Shown here piece by piece: positions 35,701-50,560 of a DNA stretch of 64,000 nucleotides. The notes under the pieces were generated by a model. It was not told the origin of the DNA, made no database searches, and was given only the letters and a program-made list of their open reading frames with translations. This DNA is from Mermis nigrescens (lineage: Eukaryota > Nematoda > Enoplea > Mermithida > Mermithidae): positions 473,501 to 537,500 of the forward strand of contig JAVLUZ010000547.1 of NCBI GenBank assembly GCA_036768485.1, written 5' to 3'. Both the position numbers and the translations under genes were made by a program. Every line of letters starts with the position of its first letter. The stretch's first letter is position 1.

Positions 35701-38700
35701 TCAAATCATCCTTAATTGGCGCTTCTTTACTTGCAATTCAAGTGAAATGCTTGAAATTCGTTTTATTACTGTAACTTTAGTTAAAATAGCACCAAATGCA
35801 TTTGATCATCCTTTATAGGCGATTCTTCAGTTCAAATTTGACTGAAATGCTTGAAATTCGTTTTATTACTGTAACTTCAGTTAAAATAGAGCCAATTGTA
35901 TTGGATCATCCTTAATTGGCGCTTCCTTACTTGCAATTCAAGTGAAATGCTTGAAATTCGTTTTATTACTGTAACTTTAGTTAAAATAGCACCAAATGCA
36001 TTTGATCATCCTTTATAGGCGATTCTTCAGTTCAAATTTGACTGAAATGCTTGAAATTCGTTTTATTACTGTAACTTCAGTTAAAATAGAGCCAATTGTA
36101 TTGAATCATCCTTAATTGGCGCTTCTTTACTTGCAATTCAAGTGAAATGCTTGAAATTCGTTTTATTACTGTAACTTTAGTTAAAATAGCAACAATTGTA
36201 TCAAATCATCCTTAATTGGCGCTTCTTTACTTGCAATTCAAGTGAAATGCTTGAAATTCGTTTTATTACTGTAACTTTAGTTAAAATAGCACCAAATGCA
36301 TTTGATCATCCTTTATAGGCGATTCTTCAGTTCAAATTTGACTGAAATGCTTGAAATTCGTTTTATTACTGTAACTTCAGTTAAAATAGAGCCAATTGTA
36401 TTGAATCATCCTTAATTGGCGCTTCTTTACTTGCAATTCAAGTGAAATGCTTGAAATTCGTTTTATTACTGTAACTTTAGTTAAAATAGCAACAATTGTA
36501 TCAAATCATCCTTAATTGGCGCTTCTTTACTTGCAATTCAAGTGAAATGCTTGAAATTCGTTTTATTACTGTAACTTTAGTTAAAATAGCACCAAATGCA
36601 TTTGATCATCCTTTATAGGCGATTCTTCAGTTCAAATTTGACTGAAATGCTTGAAATTCGTTTTATTACTGTAACTTCAGTTAAAATAGAGCCAATTGTA
36701 TTGAATCACCCTTAATTGGCGCTTCTTTACTTGCAATTCAAGTGAAATGCTTGAAATTCGTTTTATTACTGTAACTTTAGTTAAAATAGCACCAAATGCA
36801 TTTGATCATCCTTTATAGGCGATTCTTCAGTTCAAATTTGACTGAAATGCTTGAAATTCGTTTTATTACTGTAACTTCAGTTAAAATAGAGCCAATTGTA
36901 TTGAATCACCCTTAATTGGCGCTTCTTTACTTGCAATTCAAGTGAAATGCTTGAAATTCGTTTTATTACTGTAACTTTAGTTAAAATAGCACCAAATGCA
37001 TTTGATCATCCTTTATAGGCGATTCTTCAGTTCAAATTTGACTGAAATGCTTGAAATTCGTTTTATTACTGTAACTTCAGTTAAAATAGAGCCAATTGTA
37101 TTGAATCATCCTTAATTGGCGCTTCTTTACTTGCAATTCAAGTGAAATGCTTGAAATTCGTTTTATTACTGTAACTTTAGTTAAAATAGCAACAATTGTA
37201 TCAAATCATCCTTAATTGGCGCTTCTTTACTTGCAATTCAAGTGAAATGCTTGAAATTCGTTTTATTACTGTAACTTTAGTTAAAATAGAGCCAATTGTA
37301 TTGAATCATCCTTAATTGGCGCTTCTTTACTTGCAATTCAAGTGAAATGCTTGAAATTCGTTTTATTACTGTAACTTTAGTTAAAATAGCAACAATTGTA
37401 TCAAATCATCCTTAATTGGCGCTTCTTTACTTGCAATTCAAGTGAAATGCTTGAAATTCGTTTTATTACTGTAACTTTAGTTAAAATAGCACCAAATGCA
37501 TTTGATCATCCTTTATAGGCGATTCTTCAGTTCAAATTTGACTGAAATGCTTGAAATTCGTTTTATTACTGTAACTTCAGTTAAAATAGAGCTAATTGTA
37601 TTGAATCATCCTTAATTGGCGCTTCTTTACTTGCAATTCAAGTGAAATGCTTGAAATTCGTTTTATTACTGTAACTTTAGTTAAAATAGCAACAATTGTA
37701 TCAAATCATCCTTAATTGGCGCTTCTTTACTTGCAATTCAAGTGAAATGCTTGAAATTCGTTTTATTACTGTAACTTTAGTTAAAATAGCACCAAATGCA
37801 TTTGATCATCCTTTATAGGCGATTCTTCAGTTCAAATTTGACTGAAATGCTTGAAATTCGTTTTATTACTGTAACTTCAGTTAAAATAGAGCCAATTGTA
37901 TTGAATCACCCTTAATTGGCGCTTCTTTACTTGCAATTCAAGTGAAATGCTTGAAATTCGTTTTATCACTGTAACTTTAGTTAAAATAGCACCAAATGCA
38001 TTTGATCATCCTTTATAGGCGATTCTTCAGTTCAAATTTGACTGAAATGCTTGAAATTCGTTTTATTACTGTAACTTCAGTTAAAATAGAGCCAATTGTA
38101 TTGAATCACCCTTAATTGGCGCTTCTTTACTTGCAATTCAAGTGAAATGCTTGAAATTCGTTTTATTACTGTAACTTTAGTTAAAATAGCAACAATTGTA
38201 TCAAATCATCCTTAATTGGCGCTTCTTTACTTGCAATTCAAGTGAAATGCTTGAAATTCGTTTTATTACTGTAACTTTAGTTAAAATAGCAACAATTGTA
38301 TCAAATCATCCTTAATTGGCGCTTCTTTACTTGCAATTCAAGTGAAATGCTTGAAATTCGTTTTATTACTGTAACTTTAGTTAAAATAGCACCAAATGCA
38401 TTTGATCATCCTTTATAGGCGATTCTTCAGTTCAAATTTGACTGAAATGCTTGAAATTCGTTTTATTACTGTAACTTCAGTTAAAATAGAGCCAATTGTA
38501 TTGAATCACCCTTAATTGGCGCTTCTTTACTTGCAATTCAAGTGAAATGCTTGAAATTCGTTTTATTACTGTAACTTTAGTTAAAATAGCAACAATTGTA
38601 TCAAATCATCCTTAATTGGCGCTTCTTTACTTGCAATTCAAGTGAAATGCTTGAAATTCGTTTTATTACTGTAACTTTAGTTAAAATAGCACCAAATGCA

Positions 38701-41700
38701 TTTGATCATCCTTTATAGGCGATTCTTCAGTTCAAATTTGACTGAAATGCTTGAAATTCGTTTTATTACTGTAACTTCAGTTAAAATAGAGCCAATTGTA
38801 TTGAATCATCCTTAATTGGCGCTTCCTTACTTGCAATTCAAGTGAAATGCTTGAAATTCGTTTTATTACTGTAACTTTAGTTAAAATAGCACCAAATGCA
38901 TTTGATCATCCTTTATAGGCGATTCTTCAGTTCAAATTTGACTGAAATGCTTGAAATTCGTTTTATTACTGTAACTTCAGTTAAAATAGAGCCAATTGTA
39001 TTGAATCATCCTTAATTGGCGCTTCTTTACTTGCAATTCAAGTGAAATGCTTGAAATTCGTTTTATTACTGTAACTTTAGTTAAAATAGCAACAATTGTA
39101 TCAAATCATCCTTAATTGGCGCTTCTTTACTTGCAATTCAAGTGAAATGCTTGAAATTCGTTTTATTACTGTAACTTTAGTTAAAATAGCACCAAATGCA
39201 TTTGATCATCCTTTATAGGCGATTCTTCAGTTCAAATTTGACTGAAATGCTTGAAATTCGTTTTATTACTGTAACTTCAGTTAAAATAGAGCCAATTGTA
39301 TTGAATCACCCTTAATTGGCGCTTCTTTACTTGCAATTCAAGTGAAATGCTTGAAATTCGTTTTATTACTGTAACTTCAGTTAAAATAGAGCCAATTGTA
39401 TTGAATCATCCTTAATTGGCGCTTCTTTACTTGCAATTCAAGTGAAATGCTTGAAATTCGTTTTATTACTGTAACTTTAGTTAAAATAGCAACAATTGTA
39501 TCAAATCATCCTTAATTGGCGCTTCTTTACTTGCAATTCAAGTGAAATGCTTGAAATTCGTTTTATTACTGTAACTTTAGTTAAAATAGCACCAAATGCA
39601 TTTGATCATCCTTTATAGGCGATTCTTCAGTTCAAATTTGACTGAAATGCTTGAAATTCGTTTTATTACTGTAACTTCAGTTAAAATAGAGCCAATTGTA
39701 TTGAATCACCCTTAATTGGCGCTTCTTTACTTGCAATTCAAGTGAAATGCTTGAAATTCGTTTTATTACTGTAACTTTAGTTAAAATAGCAACAATTGTA
39801 TCAAATCATCCTTAATTGGCGCTTCTTTGCTTGCAATTCAAGTGAAATGCTTGAAATTCGTTTTATTACTGTAACTTTAGTTAAAATAGCACCAAATGCA
39901 TTTGATCATCCTTTATAGGCGATTCTTCAGTTCAAATTTGACTGAAATGCTTGAAATTCGTTTTATTACTGTAACTTCAGTTAAAATAGAGCCAATTGTA
40001 TTGAATCACCCTTAATTGGCGCTTCTTTACTTGCAATTCAAGTGAAATGCTTGAAATTCGTTTTATTACTGTAACTTTAGTTAAAATAGCAACAATTGTA
40101 TCAAATCATCCTTAATTGGCGCTTCTTTACTTGCAATTCAAGTGAAATGCTTGAAATTCGTTTTATTACTGTAACTTTAGTTAAAATAGCACCAAATGCA
40201 TTTGATCATCCTTTATAGGCGATTCTTCAGTTCAAATTTGACTGAAATGCTTGAAATTCGTTTTATTACTGTAACTTCAGTTAAAATAGAGCCAATTGTA
40301 TTGAATCATCCTTAATTGGCGCTTCCTTACTTGCAATTCAAGTGAAATGCTTGAAATTCGTTTTATTACTGTAACTTTAGTTAAAATAGCACCAAATGCA
40401 TTTGATCATCCTTTATAGGCGATTCTTCAGTTCAAATTTGACTGAAATGCTTGAAATTCGTTTTATTACTGTAACTTCAGTTAAAATAGAGCCAATTGTA
40501 TTGAATCATCCTTAATTGGCGCTTCTTTACTTGCAATTCAAGTGAAATGCTTGAAATTCGTTTTATTACTGTAACTTTAGTTAAAATAGCAACAATTGTA
40601 TCAAATCATCCTTAATTGGCGCTTCTTTACTTGCAATTCAAGTGAAATGCTTGAAATTCGTTTTATTACTGTAACTTTAGTTAAAATAGCACCAAATGCA
40701 TTTGATCATCCTTTATAGGCGATTCTTCAGTTCAAATTTGACTGAAATGCTTGAAATTCGTTTTATTACTGTAACTTCAGTTAAAATAGAGCCAATTGTA
40801 TTGAATCACCCTTAATTGGCGCTTCTTTACTTGCAATTCAAGTGAAATGCTTGAAATTCGTTTTATCACTGTAACTTTAGTTAAAATAGCACCAAATGCA
40901 TTTGATCATCCTTTATAGGCGATTCTTCAGTTCAAATTTGACTGAAATGCTTGAAATTCGTTTTATTACTGTAACTTCAGTTAAAATAGAGCCAATTGTA
41001 TTGAATCACCCTTAATTGGCGCTTCTTTACTTGCAATTCAAGTGAAATGCTTGAAATTCGTTTTATTACTGTAACTTTAGTTAAAATAGCAACAATTGTA
41101 TCAAATCATCCTTAATTGGCGCTTCTTTACTTGCAATTCAAGTGAAATGCTTGAAATTCGTTTTATTACTGTAACTTTAGTTAAAATAGCAACAATTGTA
41201 TCAAATCATCCTTAATTGGCGCTTCTTTACTTGCAATTCAAGTGAAATGCTTGAAATTCGTTTTATTACTGTAACTTTAGTTAAAATAGCACCAAATGCA
41301 TTTGATCATCCTTTATAGGCGATTCTTCAGTTCAAATTTGACTGAAATGCTTGAAATTCGTTTTATTACTGTAACTTCAGTTAAAATAGAGCCAATTGTA
41401 TTGAATCACCCTTAATTGGCGCTTCTTTACTTGCAATTCAAGTGAAATGCTTGAAATTCGTTTTATTACTGTAACTTTAGTTAAAATAGCAACAATTGTA
41501 TCAAATCATCCTTAATTGGCGCTTCTTTACTTGCAATTCAAGTGAAATGCTTGAAATTCGTTTTATTACTGTAACTTTAGTTAAAATAGCACCAAATGCA
41601 TTTGATCATCCTTTATAGGCGATTCTTCAGTTCAAATTTGACTGAAATGCTTGAAATTCGTTTTATTACTGTAACTTCAGTTAAAATAGAGCCAATTGTA

Positions 41701-43360
41701 TTGAATCATCCTTAATTGGCGCTTCCTTACTTGCAATTCAAGTGAAATGCTTGAAATTCGTTTTATTACTGTAACTTTAGTTAAAATAGCACCAAATGCA
41801 TTTGATCATCCTTTATAGGCGATTCTTCAGTTCAAATTTGACTGAAATGCTTGAAATTCGTTTTATTACTGTAACTTCAGTTAAAATAGAGCCAATTGTA
41901 TTGAATCATCCTTAATTGGCGCTTCTTTACTTGCAATTCAAGTGAAATGCTTGAAATTCGTTTTATTACTGTAACTTTAGTTAAAATAGCAACAATTGTA
42001 TCAAATCATCCTTAATTGGCGCTTCTTTACTTGCAATTCAAGTGAAATGCTTGAAATTCGTTTTATTACTGTAACTTTAGTTAAAATAGCACCAAATGCA
42101 TTTGATCATCCTTTATAGGCGATTCTTCAGTTCAAATTTGACTGAAATGCTTGAAATTCGTTTTATTACTGTAACTTCAGTTAAAATAGAGCCAATTGTA
42201 TTGAATCACCCTTAATTGGCGCTTCTTTACTTGCAATTCAAGTGAAATGCTTGAAATTCGTTTTATTACTGTAACTTTAGTTAAAATAGCAACAATTGTA
42301 TCAAATCATCCTTAATTGGCGCTTCTTTGCTTGCAATTCAAGTGAAATGCTTGAAATTCGTTTTATTACTGTAACTTTAGTTAAAATAGCACCAAATGCA
42401 TTTGATCATCCTTTATAGGCGATTCTTCAGTTCAAATTTGACTGAAATGCTTGAAATTCGTTTTATTACTGTAACTTCAGTTAAAATAGAGCCAATTGTA
42501 TTGAATCACCCTTAATTGGCGCTTCTTTACTTGCAATTCAAGTGAAATGCTTGAAATTCGTTTTATTACTGTAACTTTAGTTAAAATAGCAACAATTGTA
42601 TCAAATCATCCTTAATTGGCGCTTCTTTACTTGCAATTCAAGTGAAATGCTTGAAATTCGTTTTATTACTGTAACTTTAGTTAAAATAGCACCAAATGCA
42701 TTTGATCATCCTTTATAGGCGATTCTTCAGTTCAAATTTGACTGAAATGCTTGAAATTCGTTTTATTACTGTAACTTCAGTTAAAATAGAGCCAATTGTA
42801 TTGAATCATCCTTAATTGGCGCTTCCTTACTTGCAATTCAAGTGAAATGCTTGAAATTCGTTTTATTACTGTAACTTTAGTTAAAATAGCACCAAATGCA
42901 TTTGATCATCCTTTATAGGCGATTCTTCAGTTCAAATTTGACTGAAATGCTTGAAATTCGTTTTATTACTGTAACTTCAGTTAAAATAGAGCCAATTGTA
43001 TTGAATCATCCTTAATTGGCGCTTCTTTACTTGCAATTCAAGTGAAATGCTTGAAATTCGTTTTATTACTGTAACTTTAGTTAAAATAGCAACAATTGTA
43101 TCAAATCATCCTTAATTGGCGCTTCTTTACTTGCAATTCAAGTGAAATGCTTGAAATTCGTTTTATTACTGTAACTTTAGTTAAAATAGCACCAAATGCA
43201 TTTGATCATCCTTTATAGGCGATTCTTCAGTTCAAATTTGACTGAAATGCTTGAAATTCGTTTTATTACTGTAACTTCAGTTAAAATAGAGCCAATTGTA
43301 TTGAATCACCCTTAATTGGCGCTTCTTTACTTGCAATTCAAGTGAAATGCTTGAAATTCG

Positions 43361-46300
43361 TTTTATCACTGTAACTTTAGTTAAAATAGCACCAAATGCA
43401 TTTGATCATCCTTTATAGGCGATTCTTCAGTTCAAATTTGACTGAAATGCTTGAAATTCGTTTTATTACTGTAACTTTAGTTAAAATAGCAACAATTGTA
43501 TCAAATCATCCTTAATTGGCGCTTCTTTACTTGCAATTCAAGTGAAATGCTTGAAATTCGTTTTATTACTGTAACTTTAGTTAAAATAGCACCAAATGCA
43601 TTTGATCATCCTTTATTGGCGATTCTTCAGTTCAAATTTGACTGAAATGCTTGAAATTCGTTTTATTACTGTAACTTCAGTTAAAATAGAGCCAATTGTA
43701 TTGAATCATCCTTAATTGGCGCTTCTTTACTCGCAATTCAAGTGAAATGCTTGAAATTCGTTTTATTACTGTAACTTTAATTAAAAAAGCAACAATTGTA
43801 TCAAATCATCCTTAATTGGCGCTTCTTTACTTGCAATTCAAGTGAAATGCTTGAAATTCGTTTTATTACTGTAACTTTAGTTAAAATAGCACCAAATGCA
43901 TTTGATCATCCTTTATTGACGATTCTTCACTTCAAATTTGACTGAAATGCTTGAAATTCGTTTTATTACTGTAACTTTAGTTAAAATAGCAACAATTGTA
44001 TCAAATCATCCTTAATTGGCGCTTCTTTACTTGCAATTCAAGTGAAATGCTTGAAATTCGTTTTATTACTGTAACTTTAGTTAAAATAGCACCAAATGCA
44101 TTTGATCATCCTTTATTGGCGATTCTTCACTTCAAATTTGACTGAAATGCTTGAAATTCGTTTTATTACTGTAACTTTAGTTAAAATAGAATCTCTTGTA
44201 TTAAATCATCCTTAATTGGCGATTCTTTGCTTCAAGTTTGACTGAAATGCTAGAAATTTGTTTAATTACTGTAACATTGGTTAAAATAGAATTAAAGGCA
44301 TTGAGTCATCCTGTATTGGCGTTTCTTTACTTGCAATTTAAGTGAAATGCTTGAAATTTGTTTTATTACTGTGGCTTTAGTTAAAAAAGAATCTATTGTA
44401 TTAAATCATCCTTAATTGTTGATTCTTTACTTGCAATTCAACTGAAATGCTTGAAATTTGTTTTATTACTGTAACTTTAGTTAAATTAGTAGCCAAATGC
44501 ATTTGATCATCCTTTATTGGCGTTTCATTACTTGCAATTTAAGTGAAATGCTCAAAATTTGTTTAATTACTGTAACTTTAGTTAAAATAGCACCAAATGC
44601 ATTTGATCATCCTTTATTGGCGATTCTTCACTTCAAATTTGACTGAAATGCTTGAAATTCGTTTTATTACTGTAACTTTAGTTAAAATAGAATCTATTGT
44701 ATTAAATCATCCTTAATTGGCGATTCTTTGCTTCAAGTTTGACTGAAATGCTAGAAATTTGTTTAATTACTGTAACATTGGTTAAAATAGCATTAAAGGC
44801 ATTGAGTCATCCTGTATTGGCGTTTCTTTACTTGCAATTTAAGTGAAATGCTTGAAATTTGTTTTATTGCTGTGGCTTCAGTTAAAAAAGAATCTATTGT
44901 ATTAAATCATCCTTAATTGTTGATTCTTTACTTGCAATTCAACTGAAATGCTTGAAATTTGTTTTATTACTGTAACTTTAGTTAAAATAGAATCTATTGT
45001 ATTGAATCATCCTTAATTGGCGATTCTTCACTTCAAATTTGACTGAAATGCTTGAAATTCGTTTTATTACTGTAGCTTTGGTTAAAATAGCGCCAATTGT
45101 ATTAAATCATATTTAATTGGCGTTTCTATACTTGCAATTTAAGTGAAATGCTCAAAATTTGTTTAATTACTGTAACTTTAGTTAAAATAGCACCAAATGC
45201 ATTTGATCATTCTCAATTGGCGATTTTTCACTTCAAATTTGACTGAAATGCTTTAAATTCGTTTTATTACTGTAACTTTAGTTAAAATGGCACCAAATGC
45301 ATTTGATCATCCTTTATTGGCGATTCTTTACTTCAAATTTGACTGAAATGCTAGAAATTCGTTTTATTACTGTAACATTGGTTAAAATAGCATTAAAGGC
45401 ATTGAGTCATCCTTAATTGGCCATTCTTTACTTCAAATTTGACTGAAATGCTTGAAATTCGTTTAATTACTGTAACTCTGGTTAAAATAGCACTAAATGC
45501 GTTAATTCATCCTTAATTGGCGTTTCTTTACTTGCAATTTAAATGAAAAGCTCAAAATTTGTTTTATTACTGTAACCTTGGTTAAAATAGCGCCAATTGT
45601 ATTAAATCATCCATAATTGGCGTTTCTTTACTTGCAATTTAAGTGAAATGCTCAAAATTTGTTTAATTACTGTAACTTTAGTTAAAATAGCACCAAATGC
45701 ATTTGATCATTCTTAATTGGCGATTCTTCACTTCAAATTTGACTGAAATGCTTTAAATTCGTTTTATTACTGTAAATTTGGTTAAAATAGCACCAAATGC
45801 ATTTGATCATCCTTAATTGACGATTCTTTGCGTCAAGTTCGACTGAAATGCTTGAAATTCGTTTTGTTACTGTAGCTTTGGTTAAAATAGCGCCAATTGT
45901 ATCAAATTATCCATAATTGGCGTTTCTTTACTTGCAATTTAAGTGAAATGCTCAAAATTTGTTTAATTACTGTAACTTTAGTTAAAATTGAATCTATTGT
46001 ATTAAATCTTCCTTAATTGGCGATTCTTCGCTTCAAATTTGACTGAAATGCTTGAAATTCGTTTTATTACTGTAGCTTTGGTAAAAATAGCGTCAATTGT
46101 ATTAAATCATCCATAATTGGCGTTTCTTTACTTGCAATTTAAGTTAAATGCTCAAAATTTGTTTAATTACTGTAACTTTAGTTAAAATAGCACCAAATGC
46201 ATTTGATCATTCTTAATTGGCGATTCTTCACATCAAATTTGACTAAAATGCTTTAAATTCGTTTTATTACTGTAACTTTAGTTAAAATAGCACCAAATGC

Positions 46301-48860
46301 ATTTGATCATCCTTAATTGGCGATTCTTTGCTTCAAGTTCGACTGAAATGCTTGAAATTCGTTTTGTTACTGTAGCTTTGGATAAAATAGCGCCAATTGT
46401 ATTAAATCATCCATAATTAGCGTTTCTTTACTTGCAATTCAAGTGAAATGCTCGAAATTTGTTTAATTACTGTAACTTTAATTAAAAAAGCAACAATTGT
46501 ATCAAATCATCCTTAATTGGCGCTTCTTTACTTGCAATTCAAGTGAAATGCTTGAAATTCGTTTTATTACTGTAACTTTAGTTAAAATAGCACCAAATGC
46601 ATTTGATCATCCTTTATTGACGATTCTTCACTTCAAATTTGACTGAAATGCTTGAAATTCGTTTTTTTACTGTAACTTTAGTTAAAATAGCAACAATTGT
46701 ATCAAATCATCCTTAATTGGCGCTTCTTTACTTGCAATTCAAGTGAAATGCTTGAAATTCGTTTTATTACTGTAACTTTAGTTAAAATAGCACCAAATGC
46801 ATTTGATCATCCTTTATTGGCGATTCTTCAGTTCAAATTTGACTGAAATGCTTGAAATTCGTTTTATTACTGTAACTTCAGTTAAAATAGAGCCAATTGT
46901 ATTGAATCATCCTTAATTGGCGCTTCTTTACTCGCAATTCAAGTGAAATGCTTGAAATTCGTTTTATTACTGTAACTTTAATTAAAAAAGCAACAATTGT
47001 ATCAAATCATCCTTAATTGGCGCTTCTTTACTTGCAATTCAAGTGAAATGCTTGAAATTCGTTTTATTACTGTAGCTTTGGTTAAAATAGCGCCAATTGT
47101 ATTGAATCATCCTTAATTGGCGCTTCTTTACTCGCAATTCAAGTGAAATGCTTGAAATTCGTTTTATTACTGTAACTTTAATTAAAAAAGCAACAATTGT
47201 ATCAAATCATCCTTAATTGGCTCTTCTTTGCTTGCAATTCAAGTGAAATGCTTGAAATTCGTTTTATTACTGTAACTTTAGTTAAAATAGCACCAAATGC
47301 ATTTGATCATCCTTTATAGGCGATTCTTCAGTTCAAATTTGACTGAAATGCTTGAAATTCGTTTTATTACTGTAACTTCAGTTAAAATAGAGCCAATTGT
47401 ATTGAATCATCCTTAATTGGCGCTTCCTTACTTGCAATTCAAGTGAAATGCTTGAAATTCGTTTTATTACTGTAACTTTAGTTAAAATAGCACCAAATGC
47501 ATTTGATCATCCTTTATAGGCGATTCTTCAGTTCAAATTTGACTGAAATGCTTGAAATTCGTTTTATTACTGTAACTTCAGTTAAAATAGAGCCAATTGT
47601 ATTGAATCATCCTTAATTGGCGCTTCTTTACTTGCAATTCAAGTGAAATGCTTGAAATTCGTTTTATTACTGTAACTTTAGTTAAAATAGCAACAATTGT
47701 ATCAAATCATCCTTAATTGGCGCTTCTTTACTTGCAATTCAAGTGAAATGCTTGAAATTCGTTTTATTACTGTAACTTTAGTTAAAATAGCACCAAATGC
47801 ATTTGATCATCCTTTATAGGCGATTCTTCAGTTCAAATTTGACTGAAATGCTTGAAATTCGTTTTATTACTGTAACTTCAGTTAAAATAGAGCCAATTGT
47901 ATTGAATCACCCTTAATTGGCGCTTCTTTACTTGCAATTCAAGTGAAATGCTTGAAATTCGTTTTATTACTGTAACTTTAGTTAAAATAGCAACAATTGT
48001 ATCAAATCATCCTTAATTGGCGCTTCTTTGCTTGCAATTCAAGTGAAATGCTTGAAATTCGTTTTATTACTGTAACTTTAGTTAAAATAGCACCAAATGC
48101 ATTTGATCATCCTTTATAGGCGATTCTTCAGTTCAAATTTGACTGAAATGCTTGAAATTCGTTTTATTACTGTAACTTCAGTTAAAATAGAGCCAATTGT
48201 ATTGAATCATCCTTAATTGGCGCTTCCTTACTTGCAATTCAAGTGAAATGCTTGAAATTCGTTTTATTACTGTAACTTTAGTTAAAATAGCACCAAATGC
48301 ATTTGATCATCCTTTATAGGCGATTCTTCAGTTCAAATTTGACTGAAATGCTTGAAATTCGTTTTATTACTGTAACTTCAGTTAAAATAGAGCCAATTGT
48401 ATTGAATCATCCTTAATTGGCGCTTCTTTACTTGCAATTCAAGTGAAATGCTTGAAATTCGTTTTATTACTGTAACTTTAGTTAAAATAGCAACAATTGT
48501 ATCAAATCATCCTTAATTGGCGCTTCTTTACTTGCAATTCAAGTGAAATGCTTGAAATTCGTTTTATTACTGTAACTTTAGTTAAAATAGCACCAAATGC
48601 ATTTGATCATCCTTTATAGGCGATTCTTCAGTTCAAATTTGACTGAAATGCTTGAAATTCGTTTTATTACTGTAACTTCAGTTAAAATAGAGCCAATTGT
48701 ATTGAATCATCCTTAATTGGCGCTTCTTTACTTGCAATTCAAGTGAAATGCTTGAAATTCGTTTTATTACTGTAACTTTAGTTAAAATAGCAACAATTGT
48801 ATCAAATCATCCTTAATTGGCGCTTCTTTACTTGCAATTCAAGTGAAATGCTTGAAATTC
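43361..48860. repeat. Large internal duplication in the spacer, copy 2
   Basis: Counterpart of 26260-32760 without the extra 1-kb unit. The first ~800 bp (through about 44160) is also found at 33761-34560, so this boundary block has been copied at least three times. Confidence 0.85.
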
Positions 48861-50560
48861 GTTTTATTACTGTAACTTTAGTTAAAATAGCACCAAATGC
48901 ATTTGATCATCCTTTATTGACGATTCTTCACTTCAAATTTGACTGAAATGCTTGAAATTCGTTTTATTACTGTAACTTTAGTTAAAATAGCAACAATTGT
49001 ATCAAATCATCCTTAATTGGCGCTTCTTTACTTGCAATTCAAGTGAAATGCTTGAAATTCGTTTTATTACTGTAACTTTAGTTAAAATAGCACCAAATGC
49101 ATTTGATCATCCTTTATAGGCGATTCTTCAGTTCAAATTTGACTGAAATGCTTGAAATTCGTTTTATTACTGTAACTTCAGTTAAAATAGAGCCAATTGT
49201 ATTGAATCATCCTTAATTGGCGCTTCTTTACTTGCAATTCAAGTGAAATGCTTGAAATTCGTTTTATTACTGTAACTTTAGTTAAAAAAGCAACAATTGT
49301 ATCAAATCATCCTTAATTGGCGCTTCTTTACTTGCAATTCAAGTAAAATGCTTGAAATTCGTTTTATTACTGTAACTTTAGTTAAAATAGCACCAAATGC
49401 ATTTCATCATCCTTTATAGGCGATTCTTCAGTTCAAATTTGACTGAAATGCTTGAAATTCGTTTTATTACTGTAACTTCAGTTAAAATAGAGCCAATTGT
49501 ATTGAATCATCCTTAATTGGCGCTTCTTTACTTGCAATTCAAGTGAAATGCTTGAAATTCGTTTTATTACTGTAACTTTAGTTAAAAAAGCAACAATTGT
49601 ATCAAATCATCCTTAATTGGCGCTTCTTTACTTGCAATTCAAGTAAAATGCTTGAAATTCGTTTTATCACTGTAACTTTAGTTAAAATAGCACCAAATGC
49701 ATTTGATCATCCTTTATTGGCGATTCTTCTCTTCAAATTTGACTGAAATGCTTGAAATTCGTTTTATTACTGTAACTTCAGTTAAAATAGAGCCAATTGT
49801 ATTGAATCATCCTTAATTGGCGCTTCTTTACTTGCAATTCAAGTGAAATGCTTGAAATTCGTTTTATTACTGTAACTTTAGTTAAAATAGCACCAAATGC
49901 ATTTGATCATCCTTTATTGGCGATTCTTCAGTTCAAATTTGACTGAAATGCTTGAAATTCGTTTTATTACTGTAACTTCAGTTAAAATAGAGCCAATTCT
50001 ATTGAATCATCCTTAATTGGCGCTTCTTTACTTGCAATTCAAGTGAAATGCTTGAAATTCGTTTTATTACTGTAACTTTAGTTAAAAAAGCAACAATTGT
50101 ATCAAATCATCCTTAATTGGCGCTTCTTTACTTGCAATTCAAGTAAAATGCTTGAAATTCGTTTTATCACTGTAACTTTAGTTAAAATAGCACCAAATGC
50201 ATTTGATCATCCTTTATTGGCGATTCTTCTCTTCAAATTTGACTGAAATGCTTGAAATTCGTTTTATTACTGTAGCTTTGGTTAAAAGAGCGCCAATTGT
50301 ATCAAATCATCCTTAATTGGCGCTTCTGTACTTGCAAATTCAAGTGAAATGCTCGAAATATGTTTAATTGCTGTAACTTTAGTTAAAATAGCACCAAATG
50401 CATTAAATCATCCTTTGTTGGCGATTTCTTACTTCAAATTTAACTGAATTGCTAGAAATTCGTTTTATTACTGTAACTCTAATTAAAATGGCATTAAATG
50501 CATTGAATCATCCTTTATTGGCGATTCTCTACTTGAATTACAAGACAAGTGCATAAAATT

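Larger units (their letters stand above)
26045..50560. repeat. Main intergenic-spacer satellite, 100-bp monomer, about 245 copies
   Basis: The phrase ttactgtaactttagttaaa recurs at an almost exact 100-bp step across 24.5 kb. Three main monomer types are distinguished by their middle: caccaaatgcatttgatcat, gagccaattgtattgaatca and caacaattgtatcaaatcat. In the central part (31.3-43.3 kb) they often follow one another as a ~300-bp trio. A fourth, more diverged set (tgctcaaaatttgtttaatt, aatctattgtattaaatcat, cattaaaggcattgagtcat) occupies 27.1-30.3 and 44.2-46.4 kb. No reading frame and no promoter were recognised. Its place between 18S upstream sequence and the next 28S end makes it the rDNA intergenic spacer. 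Confidence 0.97.

Noticed and set aside
26045..50560. CRISPR array
   Set aside because: The repeats are contiguous 100-bp monomers without unique spacers, and the surroundings are eukaryotic rDNA.
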